A stretch of DNA of 48,321 bases from assembly GCF_025060755.1 (NCBI RefSeq), contig NZ_JANYUY010000054.1, forward strand, positions 1 to 48,321. Reading direction: 5' to 3'. A program made the position numbers and the translations under genes. The stretch is from Paenibacillus doosanensis (lineage in GTDB: Bacteria; Bacillota; Bacilli; Paenibacillales; NBRC-103111). Shown here in pieces: positions 43,817 through 48,321 of this stretch. The notes below the pieces were generated by a model, which had not been told where the DNA came from, ran no database searches, and saw only the letters and a list, made by a program, of their open reading frames with translations. The number at the start of each line of letters is the position of its first letter. The stretch's first letter is position 1.

Positions 43817-44557
43817 TCAGCTCCGATCCTCCGTCCGAAGTGATTCTTTGGAAATAACGACCGCATAGCGAAACAGCGGCCTCCAGGCGCAGTACCATGG
43901 CCGGCCGCTTGGACATTCCGCTTGCAGCCGCCGCCAGTCGTCCGCACGAAAGCCTTTGGCCACCGACAGCGGCCCGTCGTGAAGAATATACCGGTTGCGC
44001 GACAGTACCCGGGCTGCCAGCCAAACGGCAGTCCAAGCCAGCCAATGCCGGTGAATATCGTTAATGACGACGCCCCTGCGCGAAGCCCGGAGCATGCCGG
44101 CCACGGCGGCGGGGAGCTCCGTGCAATGAAAATGATGGAGAAACTGCGTGCCCGTAACGACGTCCGCCATCGCTTCGCCGAGCTGGAACAAATCCGCGCG
44201 AACGACGCGGACCCGTTCCTCGCTGCGAAAATACCGCCTCGCCTCCTCGCATGCTTCCTCCGTCCAATCGACGAGCGTAATGTCCATCCGGATTCCGCAG
44301 GCATCCGCCCAGGCGAGAAGGCGGCGGTTCACATCGCCGGACCCCGCTCCGACGTCGAGAATGCTGAAAGCCGGCGGCCTTCCCGCTTGCTCCCAGAGAC
44401 GGCGGACGCCGTGCAGCGTCGGCGCCGCCGCCGCGAATAAGCGGTTCAGCCTGCGCAGATGCCGCAATGCTTCGCGAAGCTCCTCTCCGCCGGCCGACAA
44501 ATCGTCCATCAGCTCGGCCCGTTCCGAGCGCCGTTCGAGGAAATCAGGCATAAGCAT
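43817..44557 (-). CDS. SAM-dependent methyltransferase of the polyketide operon
   Basis: A 246-residue class I methyltransferase. SAM motif I is ILDVGAGSGDVNRRLL at about 66-81, strand beta-2 ends in TLVDWTEEA, and VTGTQFLHHF is in the motif II region. It overlaps the type III polyketide synthase gene by 14 nt and is followed 4 bp later by the flavoprotein, so the three are cotranslated. By analogy with SrsB it probably O-methylates a phenolic lipid. The start is MLMPDF or the second Met; neither has a strong Shine-Dalgarno, as expected for coupled translation. A C-methyltransferase is possible. Confidence 0.88.
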   Translation of the reverse strand: MLMPDFLERRSERAELMDDLSAGGEELREALRHLRRLNRLFAAAAPTLHGVRRLWEQAGRPPAFSILDVGAGSGDVNRRLLAWADACGIRMDITLVDWTEEACEEARRYFRSEERVRVVRADLFQLGEAMADVVTGTQFLHHFHCTELPAAVAGMLRASRRGVVINDIHRHWLAWTAVWLAARVLSRNRYILHDGPLSVAKGFRADDWRRLQAECPSGRPWYCAWRPLFRYAVVISKESLRTEDRS

Positions 44558-45698
44558 TGTTTAACGGCCGCTTCCGCGCGCTAAGCGCGGGCTTGTAACG
44601 AATGCGGATCATTTCCGCCGTCAGTCCAGGGCCGAAGGCAATCGCGATGCCGTCTGCGGCTTCCGCTTCCTGTTCCCGCAATCTTTGTCTAAGCTCCTGC
44701 AGCACGAACAAGATCGTCGCCGAGGACAGATTGCCGTAATCGCGGAGAACCGCCCGGCTTGCCGCCGTCTGCTCCTCCGTCAGGCCAAGGCTGCTTTGAA
44801 GCGCATCCACGATTCCTTTGCCGCCGGGATGAATCGCCCATAGCCGGGGTGACTCCTCGCCTTGCAGCCAATCCTGGATATTCCGGGGCATCCATTCCCC
44901 GATAATCCGCGGTATGCCCGGCGACAAATACAGATCAAACCCGCGATCGCCGACCTCCCATACCATCTCGCCGGCATAATCGCTGACGAGCGCGGAGCGA
45001 TCCTCGCCCAGCTCGAATTCCCCTTCGCTGCCCTCGCCGCCGCTATGCCCGATCACGCAGGCAGCCGCGCCGTCGCCGAAGAAGGAGGCCGCGTACAGAT
45101 CCTCCCGCCGGACGGATGACTGCAAGTGCAGCGTGCACAATTCCACGCATACGACAAGCACCGCCGCGCGAGGAGACGAGGCCGCAATGCGCCGGGACAA
45201 CCCTATCGCTTTGAGCCCGGCCGCGCAGCCGAGAAAATTGAGCGGAATCCGCAATACGCCGGGGGATAAGCCAAGCGCTCCGACAAGCAGGCTATCCAGC
45301 CCGGGAAGAAACTGTCCCGTACAACTGACGGTAATGACATGCGTTATATGCGAAGGAGACACTCCCGCATCCGAAATGGCCTGCCGGGCCGCAGCTATGC
45401 CTAACGGGACCGATTCGCGCTTATAGACAGCCATTCTCTCGGCTGTCGTCGGCACGTCTTCTTCGGGCGTACCCGGCGAATATCTGCACTGCGCCGCCGG
45501 CTTTAGCAGCTCCGGCTCGCAGGTATAGCGCGTTTCCACCGCACATTGCTTGAAGATTCGCTTAGCCCAGCGCATAGAATCCGGATGATCCTTAAGCGCG
45601 TCGGTCAATCTTTGCGCCGCCTCGATCTGCTCAATCCGGTAAGCAGGCACCGAGGTCCCTATACCCAGCAGGGCAACCTTCGAAGCTGTTTGTTCCAT
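44544..45698 (-). CDS. Type III polyketide synthase (chalcone/stilbene synthase family)
   Basis: A 384-residue homodimeric type III PKS that extends an acyl-CoA starter with malonyl-CoA to give alkylpyrones or alkylresorcinols. The catalytic triad is visible: C158 in LNFLGCAAG, H290 in WAIHPGGKG and N323 in DYGNLSSAT. The Gly-rich C-terminal loop IAFGPGLTAE is present. FabH-type ketosynthases lack this exact combination and the GFGPGL-like tail. The start follows GAGAGGA by about 10 nt. It opens the operon with a methyltransferase, a flavoprotein and an MMPL transporter. Starter chain and product are unknown. Confidence 0.95.
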   Translation of the reverse strand: MEQTASKVALLGIGTSVPAYRIEQIEAAQRLTDALKDHPDSMRWAKRIFKQCAVETRYTCEPELLKPAAQCRYSPGTPEEDVPTTAERMAVYKRESVPLGIAAARQAISDAGVSPSHITHVITVSCTGQFLPGLDSLLVGALGLSPGVLRIPLNFLGCAAGLKAIGLSRRIAASSPRAAVLVVCVELCTLHLQSSVRREDLYAASFFGDGAAACVIGHSGGEGSEGEFELGEDRSALVSDYAGEMVWEVGDRGFDLYLSPGIPRIIGEWMPRNIQDWLQGEESPRLWAIHPGGKGIVDALQSSLGLTEEQTAASRAVLRDYGNLSSATILFVLQELRQRLREQEAEAADGIAIAFGPGLTAEMIRIRYKPALSARKRPLNNAYA

Positions 45699-45793
45699 GG
45701 TGCGCTCGTCCTCTCCATATTTTTCTAATTCAGATGCTAAGACAAGTCTATTCGCCGTACGCCCCCGTTATGACAGACAGCGGTCCTCCTTCC

Positions 45794-45824
45794 TGAATAA
45801 GAATCGCGCGCCGGTTTCATACTA
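45794..45824 (+). promoter_or_regulatory. Sigma-G-type promoter of the germination operon
   Basis: TGAATA (45794-45799), an 18-nt spacer and CATACTA (45818-45824) closely match the forespore sigma-G consensus (TGHATR ... CATNHTA). It lies 40 bp before the gerAA-like start, the expected site for a germinant receptor operon. Confidence 0.78.
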
Positions 45825-45863
45825 GCGGGTAATGGTTATTTATGGGGAGGAGATATTTCGCTT

Positions 45864-47345
45864 ATGATCTCTATCGACGAGCTGTTCCAGCCCGCATGCA
45901 AACCATCGGATCTGCAGGAGCAGCCTTTGTATTTCAAGGACGGTGCCGCACCGGCCGGGCTGCTGGTCTTTCTGTCTACCATCACGAATAAAGCCAAAAT
46001 CGAGGAGCTGCTCCTCACTCCGTTCCAATCTCTCGCAAACGGCGGGAACGGAGCGTTCGGCACACCGCTTCCGCCGGCGGCGTTCCAATACTTCTCCTCC
46101 ATTGGAGAATGGGTTCCGGGCAGGCAGCGGCAGCTGCTGCTGACCAAGCTGTATGCCGGCCATTGCCTGTTTCTGTTAAACGGAAAACCGGAAGCGCTGG
46201 TCGTCGACGTGTCCGAATGGCAGAGCCGGTCCATTTCTCCCCCGGAAACGGAAAGCTCGCTGGTCGGTCCGCGGGACGCTTTTATTGAAAATCTAGAGAC
46301 GAATATCGCTCTCATTCGCGCGCGCATTCGTCATGAGAGTCTAACGGCGCAATCGTTTGTCATAGGCAACTTGACGGGGACGAACGTTACCGTGATGCAT
46401 CTTGACGGCATTGCGAACCGGCAGATGGTCGATCAAATCGTGGAGCGCATTCAAACGATCCGGATTGACGGCGTCGTGGACACGACTCAAGTCGCCAATC
46501 TCATCCTGGAAAAAAATAAATGGTGGTCTCCCTTTCCGCTGTCCCAGTCGACGGAACGGCCGGACAAAGCCGTCTCGGCGCTGCTGGAGGGCCGGATCAT
46601 CATTCTGATGAACTCGTCGCCTACCGCCGTTATACTGCCCGTGACTCTCACTTCGCTCTACCAGACCGCCGATGACTATTACTTTCCTTTTTTATCGGGC
46701 TCCTTTCTAAGATTCGTCAGGCTGGTCGGCTTGTTCCTGACGGTATTTCTTCCGGCCTTTTACATCTCGATTACGACGATCAATCAGGATGTGCTGCGAA
46801 TCCAGTTCATGCTGGCTATCGCCGCCAGCCGCGAAGGGGTTCCATACCCCGCTTACATTGAAGTGTGCATCATGGTCTTCCTGCTCGAATTAATCAACGA
46901 AGCGAGCGTGCGGCTGCCCAGGGTCATCGGGGGTACGGCGACGATCGTCGGCGGACTTATTATCGGCACGGCCGCCGCGCAAGCCCACCTGATCAGCAAT
47001 ATTATGATCGTCATTACGGCCGCTACCGCCATCGGAAGCTTTACGACACCGAACTATATGGTCGGCGTAGCCCTAAGAATGTGCAGCTATATATTGATTG
47101 CGCTGGCGATTCCTCTCGGCTTGTACGGGATGACGCTGGGGACCGCATTTATTTTTCTCTATCTGTGTCATCTGAAATCGCTCGGCGTCCCTTACCTGGC
47201 CCCTTTCGATACGTTTCTATATAAAGATTTATTCCGGGACGGATTGACCCGGGCTCCTCTTCTTCTGTCCCGGTTCCGGCCCAGCACCTACCGTGCCGAC
47301 TCTAAGTCCAAAATGAGCCGCAAGGAAGGAGAGAAATTGCTTTGA
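45864..47345 (+). CDS. Spore germination receptor subunit A (GerAA family)
   Basis: A 493-residue subunit of a germinant receptor in the spore inner membrane. It has the large N-terminal soluble domain (about 1-260) with the conserved VGPRDAFIENLETNIALIR region, then a membrane domain of about five helices (FVRLVGLFLTVFLPAFYISI; RLPRVIGGTATIVGGLIIGT; NYMVGVALRMCSYILIALAI) and a short basic cytoplasmic tail. Length matches the family. GGGGAGGAG lies 11 nt before the ATG and a sigma-G-like promoter precedes it. Its stop overlaps the start of the B-subunit gene (TTGA). The germinant is unknown. Confidence 0.93.
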   Translation: MISIDELFQPACKPSDLQEQPLYFKDGAAPAGLLVFLSTITNKAKIEELLLTPFQSLANGGNGAFGTPLPPAAFQYFSSIGEWVPGRQRQLLLTKLYAGHCLFLLNGKPEALVVDVSEWQSRSISPPETESSLVGPRDAFIENLETNIALIRARIRHESLTAQSFVIGNLTGTNVTVMHLDGIANRQMVDQIVERIQTIRIDGVVDTTQVANLILEKNKWWSPFPLSQSTERPDKAVSALLEGRIIILMNSSPTAVILPVTLTSLYQTADDYYFPFLSGSFLRFVRLVGLFLTVFLPAFYISITTINQDVLRIQFMLAIAASREGVPYPAYIEVCIMVFLLELINEASVRLPRVIGGTATIVGGLIIGTAAAQAHLISNIMIVITAATAIGSFTTPNYMVGVALRMCSYILIALAIPLGLYGMTLGTAFIFLYLCHLKSLGVPYLAPFDTFLYKDLFRDGLTRAPLLLSRFRPSTYRADSKSKMSRKEGEKLL

Positions 47346-48184
47346 AGTGGAAACTACAGGAAAAAGAAGTCCATTATCCGATCTTGCTGTTTGTCGTTAC
47401 GCTCGGAATTTCCATCACAAGGGGCGTCCAAACGACGGTGCTCGCCGCCGTCGGCCGGAACGGCGTCTGGATTTTTTTTCCATGCATGCTGGCGGTCGTA
47501 TTCGGCACCTGGATCAGCTTGAAAATCGTTACGCGAATGAAATCGACCTCCATCATGCTGGCCGGGGGAGAGATCGGGCCGAAGCTTCTTGCCCCCGCGT
47601 CTTATTTTTTGCACGGTCTCTTATTTTTGGGAGGTGCGGGCTACACGCTAATGCTGATCGGAGATTTTTTCTCGCGTACGCTGCTGTACGGCGACCAACG
47701 GCTTCTGATGTCGATAGGACCGATTATTGCAGGCTTAATGGCCCTATTCCCCATGGAGACGATCGGGCGGTATGCGCATCTGCTTATGCTGTTCATCGTG
47801 CCGCCGTTTCTGCTGCTTTCCCTGCTGCCGCTCAGCAATGCGAAATGGTCCTATATGCTGCCGATCGTTGACAAGAGCGATTGGACCGATCCGCTGACCG
47901 CCGTCGCCGTCATTATGCTGATGTTCATTCCTGCGGCTGCCAGTACGATGCTGATAACAAGGTCTGCCCAAAAGCCTTCCTTCGTCTCCCTAGCGGTGTT
48001 GATGACCGGGGCGTCCTTCATTGCCGGTCTGATGCTGGCCATGGGGATCACCACGCTCGGCTTGCCCGCAGGCAAAACAGTATCCTTTCTCGCCAACGGA
48101 ACGTACAGCACCGTGCGGCTGGAGAACTTTTTTCTGGAGCGGGTCGTCTTTCTCATCGTGCTGCTGTGGGAGTATTTAACCTGA
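47342..48184 (+). pseudogene. Germination receptor subunit B (GerAB family), cut by an insertion sequence
   Basis: 280 residues of an amino-acid permease-like germinant receptor subunit. About eight membrane helices can be traced from HYPILLFVVTLGISITRGVQ to FFLERVVFLIVLLW. Intact homologues have about 365 residues and ten helices, and the homologous reading stops at LLW, followed by EYLT and a stop that lie at the insertion sequence end. The last two helices are therefore lost and the receptor is probably non-functional. The gene starts at TTG with GGAAGGAG 10 nt upstream, overlapping gerAA. A third subunit gene (GerAC type) might lie beyond the insertion, outside the window. Confidence 0.82.
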
Positions 48185-48216
48185 ATTTCGAAAGTACGAT
48201 CGTCTAAAAATATAAA

Positions 48217-48286
48217 AAGGGCTCCAAATCTTTGGTAGAATGGTGTTTGCGAAGACAACATCACCCAAAGAGAGGAGCACCCTTTA
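48217..48286 (+). promoter_or_regulatory. Hairpin covering the transposase ribosome binding site
   Basis: AAAGGGCTCC pairs with GGAGCACCCTTT, and CTTTGG...GGTGTT with AACATCACCCAAAG, enclosing a short loop around 48252-48258. The AGGAG ribosome binding site lies in the 3' arm. Read-through transcripts entering from the host gene would fold this and hide the site, a known way insertion sequences limit transposase synthesis. Confidence 0.6.
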
Positions 48287-48287
48287 G

Positions 48288-48321
48288 ATGAAGTCTACCA
48301 CAGACGTCAGCAAAATCAAGA
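48288..48321 (+). CDS. Probable transposase, first 11 residues only
   Basis: An ATG with AGGAG 10 nt upstream opens the frame MKSTTDVSKIK, still open at the window edge. I identify it as a transposase only by position: it follows the point where the germination gene is broken and a regulatory hairpin. The family cannot be named from eleven residues. Confidence 0.5.
   Translation, partial: MKSTTDVSKIK

Larger units (their letters stand above)
48165..48321 (+). mobile_element. Left end of an insertion sequence (runs off the window)
   Basis: The germination gene breaks off near 48170. Downstream, 48217-48286 is a long hairpin and 48288 begins a new plus-strand frame, a layout typical of an insertion sequence end with its transposase. 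The exact terminal repeat and target duplication cannot be fixed because the other end is outside the window. Confidence 0.6.

Noticed and set aside
43813-44304. Long open N-terminal extension of the flavoprotein frame
   Set aside because: It overlaps the methyltransferase, whose motifs are clear, and the FAD motif begins right after the ATG at 43812, which has a good ribosome binding site.
44544-45698. FabH-type ketoacyl-ACP synthase III
   Set aside because: The Cys158-His290-Asn323 placement, length and IAFGPGLTAE tail fit type III polyketide synthases, and the operon partners agree.

Overview
The window looks like a chromosomal segment of an endospore-forming, Paenibacillaceae-type member of the Bacillota. 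It has moderate-to-high GC, strong AGGAGG-type ribosome binding sites, frequent TTG/GTG starts, a GerA-type spore germination operon with a sigma-G-like promoter, a sigma-54 gene with an AcoR-like activator, and many AraC-type regulators next to carbohydrate enzymes. Genus is inferred from gene style only.

Layout, left to right. (1) 0.2-2.5 kb: pentose-phosphate genes, transaldolase and zwf, with a divergent LysR gene. (2) 3.5-6.4 kb: a DHA2-type MFS exporter behind a near-consensus Fur box, with a PchR-like AraC regulator, probably siderophore export. (3) 6.5-15.9 kb: GNAT, GH29 fucosidase with divergent AraC, a D-2-hydroxyacid dehydrogenase, about 1 kb of non-coding repeat array, a PL22-like oligogalacturonate lyase with divergent AraC, and an orphan sugar-binding lipoprotein with a cre-like site. 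(4) 16.3-21.2 kb: a heterodimeric ABC exporter and a second 2-hydroxyacid dehydrogenase. (5) 21.5-25.9 kb: GH43-like glycosidase, APH-fold kinase, Gfo/Idh/MocA oxidoreductase and AraC. (6) 26-28.3 kb: rpoN and a methyltransferase. (7) 28.3-31 kb: a hexuronate operon (GntR regulator, uxuA, uxuB) with a promoter carrying a perfect palindrome. (8) 31-35.4 kb: a germination-permease remnant, an AcoR-like sigma-54 activator, and a divergent aldehyde dehydrogenase-DUF779 operon with a consensus -24/-12 promoter. (9) 35.4-40.4 kb: a structured repeat, an ABC exporter, AraC and a sulfatase. (10) 40.5-45.7 kb: a four-gene operon of type III polyketide synthase, methyltransferase, flavoprotein and MMPL transporter, resembling phenolic-lipid (srsABC-type) clusters with an added exporter. 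(11) 45.8-48.3 kb: the gerA-type operon, whose second gene is cut short where an insertion sequence begins.

The strongest leads are: the polyketide/phenolic-lipid operon; two copies (16.1 and 35.5 kb) of an approximately 147-nt highly structured intergenic element, possibly a HEARO/omega-RNA-type element without an ORF; a four-unit array with a period of about 175 bp and phased stem-loops at 11.17-11.8 kb; the complete sigma-54 circuit within 9 kb; and the disrupted germination operon. No tRNA, rRNA, CRISPR array or replication origin was seen. All function assignments rest on reading motifs and gene order; no database search was run.
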